Virus record (IMG/VR): IMGVR_UViG_3300032287_000815
Coordinates: 1 to 28,489 of that record
Source: a virus
Direction: 5' to 3' (one strand)
DNA: 28,489 nt
Shown: in pieces, positions 11,830 to 20,400 of the stretch
Layout: every line of letters starts with the position of its first letter
How positions within the stretch are numbered: position 1 is the stretch's first letter
Notes under the pieces: model-generated
Databases searched by the model: none
Seen by the model: only the letters and a program-made list of their open reading frames with translations
Told to the model about the DNA's origin: nothing
Made by a program: the position numbers and the translations under genes

Positions 11830-12582
11830 CTACTCTGTAGCCTCATTTTTATTTAATACTGCTGACCTAATTAAATATTCATCTTCTGTGATATATCTAT
11901 ATCCTGGTGTGTTGCGTTTAAGATGATATGACAGCCCGCAAAAAGTCATGCCCATGTCCGCGGCTGCTTGTGTAACGCTGAGATAAACTCCTTTTGGTGT
12001 AGTCAAAAACTTGCTGTTTTTTCTTATAACAAATTTTGTGCCATCACGTTTTTCATAGACTTTTCTTTTTCTTGGTTCAGCATGAACATTAATATCTTTG
12101 GGTCGTCCTCGGGGATTTAGATCGCGTAAATCAATGCCATTGACTAGAAACTTACCTTGTTCGTTGATCATTTCAATATAACTAATTTGATCAATGACTT
12201 TGCCTGGAGTTTCTATTTGTGTATATGGTTTTAATGGCAGTCTTGGCTGTGCATATTGATTGGTCCAATACTGAACTGCTCCATGTGCCATTTGCAGTTC
12301 TATCCAATCTTTAGTTTTTTCTCTGGGAATAAGTGGATAACCAACTGCTTGCACCCATAAATTAGTTTTCTTATCTCGGTAAATGACTGCATCACTGGCA
12401 ATCAAATCATTGGGTATCAGAGTCCAAGCCGCTGCCGCAGTTATATTATTTGGTTCATAGCCATTTATTGAAGAATATCTTCTTGCTGGATCTTGCTTCC
12501 ACTGCATGTATACACTTAACGCAAGATCAGGGGCAATGGGACTTATCCCATTGCCTGACCATTTTTTTCTTTCATTGCTCAT
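11830..12582 (-). CDS. Putative DNA-binding protein with NUMOD-like C terminus
   Basis: A 250-residue protein. The C-terminal part (about 193-240) reads TTPKGVYLSVTQAAADMGMT, then LSYHLKRNTPGYRYITEDEY. This is the form of the NUMOD-type helix-turn-helix repeat found beside homing-endonuclease domains and alone in many phage proteins. Just before it lies RGRPKD, an AT-hook-like motif, and a basic stretch (EPRKRKVYEKRDG). The N-terminal 160 residues (YEPNNITAAAAWTLIPNDL; RDKKTNLWVQAVGYPLIPREK) are not recognised, and no GIY-YIG or HNH nuclease motif is visible. The start codon is embedded in a hairpin (CATATC/GATATG at about 12581-12600) with only a weak ribosome binding site, so translation may be controlled. 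A terminator follows. Confidence 0.6.
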   Translation of the reverse strand: MSNERKKWSGNGISPIAPDLALSVYMQWKQDPARRYSSINGYEPNNITAAAAWTLIPNDLIASDAVIYRDKKTNLWVQAVGYPLIPREKTKDWIELQMAHGAVQYWTNQYAQPRLPLKPYTQIETPGKVIDQISYIEMINEQGKFLVNGIDLRDLNPRGRPKDINVHAEPRKRKVYEKRDGTKFVIRKNSKFLTTPKGVYLSVTQAAADMGMTFCGLSYHLKRNTPGYRYITEDEYLIRSAVLNKNEATE

Positions 12583-12612
12583 ATCCGTATTTAGATATGA
12601 TTTTCAGTTTAA

Positions 12613-12888
12613 TTATTTTACAATCAAGTAACCAATAAAACCAAGCACAGCAGTAATGATGGTTCCAAATGTGGCAATTAACTGCACTTGCTTACTGGAA
12701 TTTTGACGCTCCAATAATAACTTGATCTCGCTAAATCCTGCTTGAGTTTGACTTTTAAGGTCTGAGATAGTTGCTTCAATCTTGGCGATTCGGTTTTCCA
12801 CATTGTCTAACCTTTCTTCAAGTGCTTTATATCTTAGTTCGCAGAGTTGAATATGTCCCTTCAATGAGGTTTCCTTAAAGTTGTCCAT
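12613..12888 (-). CDS. Coiled-coil protein with C-terminal membrane segment (XhlA/holin-like)
   Basis: A 91-residue protein. Residues about 10-65 form a clear coiled coil (LEERLDNVENRIAKIEA; IKLLLERQ) and residues 70-89 are one hydrophobic transmembrane segment (LIATFGTIITAVLGFIGYLI) ending in Lys. This layout matches XhlA-type haemolysin/holin accessory proteins and other small phage membrane-anchored coiled coils. It sits at the end of the tail module, a common place for lysis or membrane genes, but no endolysin is visible nearby. ATG lies two bases after the stop of the 50-residue gene. Holin function is not proved; a membrane-tethered tail or exclusion protein is also possible. Confidence 0.65.
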   Translation of the reverse strand: MDNFKETSLKGHIQLCELRYKALEERLDNVENRIAKIEATISDLKSQTQAGFSEIKLLLERQNSSKQVQLIATFGTIITAVLGFIGYLIVK

Positions 12889-12889
12889 A

Positions 12890-13042
12890 TTACTTTTTCT
12901 TTTTAACTTTGATCGTGCCTTCGCTGATCTTAATTGCTACCATTTGTTTAACGGCTTGTTTTTTAGTTGGATAGACTTTTCCGGATTCACCGTATTGATA
13001 TCCTTTACCACCTCGTGGTCCTCGTGCTTTATGAATTGGCAT
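12890..13042 (-). CDS. 50-residue basic protein with GKVYPTKKQA motif
   Basis: A short, very basic protein beginning MPIHKARGPRGGKGYQYG, with a middle ESGKVYPTKKQAVKQMVAI and a Lys-rich end. Small proteins and C-terminal tails with the pattern YxxGxSGKxYPTKxxAxxQ recur in phage head and tail operons, so the family is real though its role is unclear to me. ATG at 13042 overlaps the end of the preceding 23-codon gene (TAATATG). The next gene follows without a gap. Charge suggests binding to DNA, RNA or an acidic structural protein. Confidence 0.7.
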   Translation of the reverse strand: MPIHKARGPRGGKGYQYGESGKVYPTKKQAVKQMVAIKISEGTIKVKKKK

Positions 13043-13043
13043 A

Positions 13044-13115
13044 TTATTTTCTCCCTGGTCTTGGCTTCTTGCGATTAGTTTTGGTTCTCATTCCTCTTGT
13101 TGGTAAATTTCTCAT
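13044..13115 (-). CDS. 23-residue basic peptide
   Basis: A tiny frame (MRNLPTRGMRTKTNRKKPRP, then GRK) just after the long fibre gene. ATG at 13115 has ATAGGAGC upstream, a good ribosome binding site, and the stop is two bases before the next ATG. Eleven of 23 residues are Lys, Arg or Asn-type polar. Tight packing favours a translated peptide, but at this length it may simply be a leader coupling translation to the next gene. Confidence 0.45.
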   Translation of the reverse strand: MRNLPTRGMRTKTNRKKPRPGRK

Positions 13116-13127
13116 TGTATGCTCCTA

Positions 13128-15629
13128 TTATAAATCGCTGATATGTGTAGCACCAGCATAGTTGCCGATAACTGTGATTAAGAACATTGCTCTATGTTCG
13201 CCTGTAGTTGGTATAGCGTGTGATGCTATTACATTTGTTGAAATTCTACTATTGATAACATGAACCGTGGCTGAACTTGCTGTTAAGTTATTAGCCATAA
13301 CTGTATATTGAGCACCATTAGTTGCACTGGCTGTTAAGTTAGTAACATCAATAACACTGGTTGGACTACCTGTGCCTTCATTGATAGTTAGTTCAATATA
13401 GTTAGTAACGGTTGCCGCAGGAGTGTAAGTATCACCTTCTGTGATACTGGCTGTGGTAATATTAGTTCTTTGATTTTGATTACAGATACTACCTGTGGAT
13501 GATAATGTTAGATAATTTGTGCCAGAACTATTTTGAAATGTATAAGCATCACTGTTAAATGTAGTTGCTGTTGTGCTTGTGCTAATACGAGTAGTTAATG
13601 CACCTAATACACCACCTGAACTATTGGCTCTAGTATCTAATGTTAGTGTGCTGCCGCCTGCTGTTGCCGAAAAGTCTTCTGTGGCTGTGGCAGTAACTCT
13701 AGCAGTTAAGTTTGAAGTTGCTGTATCAGCACCATAACTATTAGCACCGCTGGTTTTAGTTCCCCAGATAGCCATTTGTCCAGCAATGTCACCCGTTTTA
13801 ATTTGTTGTCTGCGACCTGGAATACCACTTTGACGATTACCAACAATGTTAAATGAGTTAGTGGCTAACAATGTATAATTGTCAGGACCTGTGACAATGT
13901 TTATTTGGCTGCCGCTTGAACCAGCAAGTTGGCTAACTGATACTGTATATGTTCCAACACCACCAGTTGTTCCACTGTTTTGTGCTGTAATTCTTGTTAG
14001 TTGGCTTATACCTGAGCCATACACTTGTTGACCCACTGATAATATACCACTTACTACCGCTGTTACAGTTAAAGTTGTTCCTGCACTACCTGAGCCATTG
14101 TCAATATAACCTGTGACATTGGCAGTATCTTGTTCAGTAACACCAGCAATAGTTAAGTTATTATTTGGAAATGCTGACGCTGTGCTGCCGTGTCCTTGAT
14201 ATCTTGTATTACCATCTGCACTGGTTAAAACAACACCGTTTTGAGCATCACCAAAACCCATGTTTGCTCTACCAGGAATAGGAACTGTTACATTTCCTCC
14301 AGGAGTGCTTACTGTATTTGATGCGTTTGGTGCTGCTCCCCAACTGTTATTCAACCAAGCGGCTGTGCTAGATAAACCAGTGGCTGTGCTGGTATGTAAT
14401 TTAATTCCTGGAGGCTGACTTTGGAATGCCATTCTAGCACCGCCATTCTTTGTGCCTTTGCCAGTGAAACTTCCTGGACTACCTGCACTAAACAATGTTT
14501 GACTTGCACTAACTGTATAAGTTCCAGTGCCACCAGTGCCTGTGCCATAACCATTAATCCATGTTCCTGCTGTGATACCTGTGGCATCTAATAATAAACC
14601 TGGATGCACATTAGTGCCCGATGTAACTGTTAGCGTGGTTCCACTAATATAACCACTAAAACTTGCTGTATCATTGGACCAGGCTTCGCTGGCTAAGAAT
14701 AATATTGTATTCGGTGACCAACCTGAACCAGTTTCACTGGTAAAGTCTGCACCATTATATCCACCTACACGAATACCCGCATAACTACTACCATTGTTAG
14801 GAACAAAACTTGAACCAGTGCTTGAAGGTAAACCTTTTTTACTTTCTAACCAAATACTTGGAACACCGTTTGTGCCTGCTACACCGCCTGGACGATTTTG
14901 TCCATATTCGCGAAGATGAATACCAGCAAGTTGGTTATTAGTAGAATTATCTACATAAACACTATCTGATCTTAATCCAAGTCCGCTGATAATAATACTA
15001 TTAATAGCACCCGTGCTGTCTACACTGGCACCGCCCAATGCTGCCGTTTTATTAACTGATAATCCACCATTTGAACCAATTACTGAGCCAGCAACAGTTT
15101 GGCTACCTGTAGTTGAACTGGCATAACTTGCGCTAGTAGTTGTTGATGCTGTAACTGTATAAGTTCCATTATATCCTGTAGGAGTTAATCCAATAACAGT
15201 GATACTACTACCTATAGGGAAAAAGTTAATGCCAGTGTCAGCAAATGTAATAGTTGCTGTGCTACCAGTGCCACTGGCACCTGTTGTAACTACTGTGCGT
15301 CCTACTTTGGCATTACTGGTCATTGTAGTGCTGCCAGTGCCATTAGGTCCTAATATAAGATTACCATTACTGGCTGTTGTAACACTAAGAGCACCAGTTG
15401 AATCTGTAATGCTACCACCTTGAACATCTAAAGTGCCAGCAAGTGTTACATTTGCTCCACTCATTGTGATTGCTGTTGCACTACTTGATTTAATAATATT
15501 ACTAGTAACAGTTAAATCACCTACTACAGTAACGTCATTGTTGCTGAGTGTAATTGCTGTTGTGCCATCATCTGCGGCAATTAGTGGTGCTTCTATACCA
15601 ATTCGTGCCTTAAAATTCTTATTTGCCAT
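13128..15629 (-). CDS. Tail fibre / receptor-binding protein with Gly/Ser/Thr-rich modules
   Basis: An 833-residue protein very rich in Thr, Ser, Gly and Asn, typical of trimeric beta-structured fibres. The N terminus ([15 protein letters not shown]) would attach to the tail; [14 protein letters not shown] and following repeats are the usual shaft style. Two or three copies of a module of type GTTLTVTxxxxGxLxxGxxxxGxGI, ending in [11 protein letters not shown], occur at about residues 110-185, 320-385 and 555-625. The same module is also found in the tip protein at 17449-21885. The C-terminal 100 residues ([19 protein letters not shown] onward) look like a compact tip. It likely contacts the host surface. 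No chaperone or peptidase motif was seen. Confidence 0.8.
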   Translation of the reverse strand: MANKNFKARIGIEAPLIAADDGTTAITLSNNDVTVVGDLTVTSNIIKSSSATAITMSGANVTLAGTLDVQGGSITDSTGALSVTTASNGNLILGPNGTGSTTMTSNAKVGRTVVTTGASGTGSTATITFADTGINFFPIGSSITVIGLTPTGYNGTYTVTASTTTSASYASSTTGSQTVAGSVIGSNGGLSVNKTAALGGASVDSTGAINSIIISGLGLRSDSVYVDNSTNNQLAGIHLREYGQNRPGGVAGTNGVPSIWLESKKGLPSSTGSSFVPNNGSSYAGIRVGGYNGADFTSETGSGWSPNTILFLASEAWSNDTASFSGYISGTTLTVTSGTNVHPGLLLDATGITAGTWINGYGTGTGGTGTYTVSASQTLFSAGSPGSFTGKGTKNGGARMAFQSQPPGIKLHTSTATGLSSTAAWLNNSWGAAPNASNTVSTPGGNVTVPIPGRANMGFGDAQNGVVLTSADGNTRYQGHGSTASAFPNNNLTIAGVTEQDTANVTGYIDNGSGSAGTTLTVTAVVSGILSVGQQVYGSGISQLTRITAQNSGTTGGVGTYTVSVSQLAGSSGSQINIVTGPDNYTLLATNSFNIVGNRQSGIPGRRQQIKTGDIAGQMAIWGTKTSGANSYGADTATSNLTARVTATATEDFSATAGGSTLTLDTRANSSGGVLGALTTRISTSTTATTFNSDAYTFQNSSGTNYLTLSSTGSICNQNQRTNITTASITEGDTYTPAATVTNYIELTINEGTGSPTSVIDVTNLTASATNGAQYTVMANNLTASSATVHVINSRISTNVIASHAIPTTGEHRAMFLITVIGNYAGATHISDL

Positions 15630-15647
15630 AATTCATTATCCTTATGA

Positions 15648-16883
15648 TTAAACCACTATTGCGGTTCTTGTTACTTTATAAACGGTAACTGCGTTTACAG
15701 GTGTTGTTAGCAGTCTAACATTTCCACCACTGATATCTACGTTAAATGTTGCTAAATTTACATTAGTCATTACATCTGCATAAGTTGTTTGGCTAGCAGT
15801 TGTGCCATTATGCACTACCAGCATTTCTACACTTTGATAATCTGTGCCACTGGTTATGCTGATTAGATATTTTGCTGTTCTATATGTGCTACCACTAAAA
15901 CTATCTAAAATTTGATCCGCTGTGGTCGCTGAAGTTGTCAGCGTTAGTGTATCTAATAAAGCACGGCTGTCAATGTTCACTGAACCAAATGTCACAGCAT
16001 CTGTTGTGGCTACACTTTGTCCAATACTTACTGTGGCTGTGTTAGCATCAGTGTATGCTACTGTAACGCCAGTGCCATTGGCAAATTTAACTGTGTCAGT
16101 GGTTGAATCACTGCCTACTAAATTTAAGTTTGCACCACCAGTTGTTGAACTAATATTTTGAGTATAAGTCGTATCAGTGTTTATACTAGTATTGGTAATA
16201 ACACCTGTATTACTATCATAACTAATACCTGTGCCTGCACTCAAACTCTGTCTAGCCAATGCTTGACTAAAATATTTGTTAGTTGAGCCTTCTGTTAAAT
16301 TGTCTGTGGTCTTAGTGGCTAATCTGGTGTCAAAGTCGGTGTTGGCGCGAGCAGTTGTATAATAGAGATTAGTTCCTTCACTGAGATTGGTTGTTGACTT
16401 AGTAGCAAGACGAGTATCAAAATCAGTATTAGCCCTAGCAGTTGTATAATATAAGTTTGTGCCTTCTGCGAGATTTGTAGTGGTTTTTGTAGCAAAGCGT
16501 GTATCAAAATCGTTGTTAGCACGAGTGCTAGTATAATATAAATTGGTTCCTTCATTTATTTTCGTAGTCGTTGGTGTGTCCCAAGTGAATACGCCTGTTG
16601 AACTGCTATAACTTAATATAGATGTATCATCTGTGGTTAAACTTATTGCTGATCGTGCTCTAGCATTGGTAAAGAATAAATTTGTTGTGCCTTCAATGAG
16701 TTGGTCAGTGTTGGTAACGCCAACTTCTGTGACAGTGATATCATTGGTAGTTGTTGTAACATCTACTGTAGTATTAGGAACAGTTACAGCAATTGTCTGT
16801 CCCTCAGGTGTTGTTACTGTAATACCACCAGAGGTAGTTACTTCAATAACATTTTGATTTGTTGTAACGGAGATATTACTCAT
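15648..16883 (-). CDS. Tail fibre protein with 29-residue repeats and shared C-terminal domain
   Basis: A 411-residue Thr/Ser/Asn-rich fibre. Residues 1-60 are low-complexity Thr/Val. Three tandem 29-residue units at 113-141, 142-170 and 171-199 have the pattern TNLYYTTARANTDFDTRLAT plus a linker ending EG; partial copies flank them (TTNLFFTNARAR near 67; TNKYFSQALAR at 201). This repeat is widespread in fibres of aquatic phages. Residues 235-310 form a shaft region. The last 95 residues are homologous to the C terminus of the J-like tip protein (DS-F/W-S, AKY, and E-M/L-L-V/I-V motifs), so the two proteins share a terminal domain. RBS AAGGAG precedes ATG. Confidence 0.8.
   Translation of the reverse strand: MSNISVTTNQNVIEVTTSGGITVTTPEGQTIAVTVPNTTVDVTTTTNDITVTEVGVTNTDQLIEGTTNLFFTNARARSAISLTTDDTSILSYSSSTGVFTWDTPTTTKINEGTNLYYTSTRANNDFDTRFATKTTTNLAEGTNLYYTTARANTDFDTRLATKSTTNLSEGTNLYYTTARANTDFDTRLATKTTDNLTEGSTNKYFSQALARQSLSAGTGISYDSNTGVITNTSINTDTTYTQNISSTTGGANLNLVGSDSTTDTVKFANGTGVTVAYTDANTATVSIGQSVATTDAVTFGSVNIDSRALLDTLTLTTSATTADQILDSFSGSTYRTAKYLISITSGTDYQSVEMLVVHNGTTASQTTYADVMTNVNLATFNVDISGGNVRLLTTPVNAVTVYKVTRTAIVV
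16287..16547 (-). repeat. Three tandem 87-bp coding repeats
   Basis: In-frame DNA repeats encoding residues 113-199 of the fibre protein. Units two and three give almost the same protein sequence but differ at many third positions, so the protein repeat is kept by selection rather than being a very recent duplication. Confidence 0.8.
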
Positions 16884-16892
16884 AATAACTCC

Positions 16893-17396
16893 TTATGATA
16901 TTGTTAGTGCGGTATAGCCTGCGCTTAAAATAGGATTGCCAATGTCAACATCTGGTTCGTAGCATTGTATGAATGCCCAACGATGACTGTTGACTTGTGA
17001 GGGCGTTGTGTTAGTAGTCCAAGTTACACCTACAATAGTGATTGGAACATTTTTTCTAGCATCAGGAATAATAGCACCTGTGTATAATCCGCCAGGGATA
17101 GTAATATTAACTAGACCTGTGGCAGCATCTACAACATTAATTGTGGTTGTGTCTACTGCTAAATCTTGTTTGGCAAAGTAGCCGATAACTAAACTACTTG
17201 AAAAGTTTGGCACGCCATTACGGTCATAGGTAACTGGATTTACTACCAATGTTTGAGCGTCCAAGCCCCAAGTCCAACCTGTGATATTTTGATTGAAATT
17301 GTATTGGTATGTGCGTTTTGTTGAAGGGAAGATCTGTTCAACTTGTATGTTGTCCGGACCTCCAAGATAATCTGCGAATGATAATACACCTGACAT
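16893..17396 (-). CDS. Baseplate/fibre-associated protein, unknown
   Basis: A 167-residue protein between the tip protein and the fibres, with a strong AGGAG ribosome binding site. It starts MSGVLSFADYLGGPDNIQVE and appears to be all-beta (RTYQYNFNQNITGWTWGLDA; NVVDAATGLVNITIPGGLY; NVPITIVGVTWTT). It could be an immunoglobulin-like or jelly-roll adaptor holding the fibres on the tail tip. No known family is recognised. It is translated after a strong hairpin at 17418-17443. Confidence 0.7.
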   Translation of the reverse strand: MSGVLSFADYLGGPDNIQVEQIFPSTKRTYQYNFNQNITGWTWGLDAQTLVVNPVTYDRNGVPNFSSSLVIGYFAKQDLAVDTTTINVVDAATGLVNITIPGGLYTGAIIPDARKNVPITIVGVTWTTNTTPSQVNSHRWAFIQCYEPDVDIGNPILSAGYTALTIS

Positions 17397-17417
17397 ATTG
17401 TTCTCCTGAGGGAATAA

Positions 17418-17443
17418 GATATGGAATCTGCGGACTCCATATC
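17418..17443 (-). other. Strong intergenic hairpin between tip and adaptor genes
   Basis: Minus-strand stem of 11 pairs (8 perfect, GATATGGA/TCCATATC, then one G-U and two more) with a CGCA tetraloop. No U-run follows, so it is not a classic terminator. It may be an RNA-processing or mRNA-stabilising element that sets different levels for tip and fibre proteins. Confidence 0.6.
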
Positions 17444-17448
17444 ATTAT

Positions 17449-20400
17449 TTATGTTGCTTTTGCGAACAAGATTCTTTGCCCAGTAATACGAGTAACACCA
17501 CCTGATATACCTGGTGGAAATAATGCGTATGCTTGTAATTGTATTACGCCAGGATCATATACACTATCTTCTATAACCTGCAACATTATTTGGCTGCCAT
17601 CATTGAATAAATCACCGTATACAGTCATATAAGGAGTGCCTGATCCTGCTACAATGAGAAGTTCTATAATTTGATATCTAGTTGTATCTGTGGTATTTTC
17701 AACATTTAGTATATACTTGGCACTCTTATAATCAGTTCTACTCCAAGAATCAATTGTGTGATAAACACCAGGATCCCAATAACTGTTATTATACTTGGCC
17801 CAAATTGCTGAAGTGATGATATTTTTGTTTTCAATGTCTGGTCCAGGAGTAGTTGTAGTAGTAATTTGAGTTAAATCGCCTGTAACAGTTAGGTCATTAC
17901 CTACTACTAAATTAGTTTCAATGTCAACACTATTGCTAATATCCCAAAGGTCATCATTTTCATACCAAGTAATCATAGCATCTGTGCTACCGCGTTCTAC
18001 TTTAATGAATACATTTTCAGTGCCAGTGCCATCACTGTTCAATATTAAGTTTGTTCCTCTAACTGCTAAATCATTACCGATAGTAGTAGTGCCAGTAGCC
18101 GCACCGATATTAGTTGCTGTTGATGCGCCACCTATGTTTACAGTAGTAGCAGTGGTGTTTAATAAATTAAATGTTGTTTGTGTGGTTGTAATATCACCAC
18201 CATTTACTGCCAAGTCCTTATTAACAACTGCATCCCAACCAATAGTTGTTGTGCCGCTGGCAGTTGAACCAATGTTAGTTGTTGTGCTTGCACCACCTAT
18301 GTTTAATGTTGTTGCTGTAGAATTTAACAAATTGAATGTTGTTTGTGTAGTAGTTAAACTACCACCATTAACTGCCAAGTTGCCTGTGACTCTAGCATTA
18401 GCATCAAACCACGCATCACTGACTGCTCTTAAATCACCATTTACATCTAAAGTATAACTTGGTGTTGAATCATTGACACCTAACTTGCCTGAATTGAACC
18501 ATTGATCTGTGGCATTGAACTGTAGTCTATTAGCACCGCCATAATTAAAACTCAATAAATCATCGCCACCATTGTTAGTAACGATGAAACTGCGTTCATT
18601 GTTAGTCATAGCAAACTGTGTTATGCTATCTGTGCCATTGTCAATGTGTAGTTCATAACTTGGGCTAGTATTGTTAATACCAACTCTGTTATTTGTAGCA
18701 TCTACAAACAATACACCATTATTCACAGTTAGATTATTTGGAATAACAGTATTACCAGCGTTGTCTAACAGCGTTAGTTCATTGACTACTGTGCCATTAC
18801 CACCAAACCAAGGCACACCTGTGCCTGGACTTGCACCATTATATTGACGAACATAAATTTGTCCACCGCTGTTAGTCAATCCAGCATTGTCACCTGTGGC
18901 AATTTCTAAATAACCTAGGTCATCGCCCGTTGATCCAGCACCAATGAACCAAGGATCATCAACTGTGCTTTTGCCACGAATACCATACATACTATTGGCA
19001 CCATCAGTTTGTGTCGGGAAGGTTATCATTGGCTGTGCCACACCTTGACCAACTACAATACCACCAAATGTTGCTGAATCATCTATTTCTAATATGCTGT
19101 TATTAATCCATTTGCTGGTTGTAGCATCATAATATAATGTCTGTCCTTCATTAGGGTTAGTAATATCAACATCGGTTAAATCATTTAGACTACCACCACC
19201 AGTTGGGCTTGGAGTGTATCTAAAATTACCATCTTTGTTTGTAGTTGTCGGTGTGCTAAATTTACCAAAGCGTTTCTTAATGCCCATACGTGCTTTGATA
19301 AACCAACGACGATATGTTTGTGTATTAGCAGGAACTTCTGTAATTGTAATTGTAACAGTTTCACCATTGGTAAATGTTGGCACATTACCTTCTGGAGTAT
19401 ATTTTTTAAGATAAACATAATCGCTGTCTAATGGCAAATCATATAATGTGTCAGTGCCCTGTGTTGCTATAGTTGTGTTAACAGTATAAGTGCCTAGACC
19501 GCCTGTGACAGTATAAGTGCCTGCGGCTTGGACATCAAAGGCACGATCCAATGTAACTGTATTTGTTCCAGCGTTAATGGCTGTAATATGACTGCCACTT
19601 GCGCCTAAACCTGTGCCCATTAAATTATTGCCTATTTTCAATCCTGTGACATTGTTTAATACCACAGTATTAGTTCTAATTACTCCGCCACTTGAATATG
19701 TTTTACTCACAGGATTGTTTGTTAGTTGATTTACAACTTCCACACCACCTAAGTCAAAATAATCTCCAGCATTAATTGCACCGTAAGGAGTGGCTGTAAC
19801 AGTCATAATATTACCAGCAACACCACTGTAAGTGCCAGGAGTTGAATTATTGTCAATCCAACCTGTGATATCCATTGGATCCCAACCTTCGGTGTAATAC
19901 AATTCTATTTCATCATATGGACCACCTGTGGTAGGGATTTGAATCTGTAGTTGGAAATTAGGAATTGCAACATTGGTATCAATTTCAGTGATGAACACTA
20001 CAGGAGGTTCAGGTAAATTTGGACTTGATCCGTATACACCAATACCAATATTTGCTGAAGTTGTAAATTCTGTTAGTTGTTCTACAGTATAAACATCAGG
20101 ATTGTATTCTAAGGCTTGAATATTAGCAATCAATCCACCATCTTCAGTTTCTTGTTCTTTGACACGCATTACTCTAAAGTATTTTGGTGCCCAATCATAC
20201 AATTCACTGTAAACACTGACAACATCTCCTGCTTGTGCTTGTATGCCATAATGAGTTGCAGTAAATTCAATGACTAAATCATCACGGCTTTGACGCAGTT
20301 CAAGTTGACCCAATATGTCTGCCTGCATACTATTATTACACAAGTCTAAACTTAGGCGTAATTGATTGTCGGGCTCGTTGGGATTGCGTTCATCTGCGCT

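Noticed and set aside
12613-13115. Lysis cassette (holin plus endolysin)
   Set aside because: Only one membrane-anchored coiled-coil protein is present; no endolysin, Rz or second membrane gene is visible.
13128-15629. Long open frames on the plus strand opposite the fibre genes (for example 15199-15651)
   Set aside because: They are antisense shadows of Thr/Ser/Val-rich coding repeats, with no ribosome binding sites and Val/Leu/Pro-rich junk translations.
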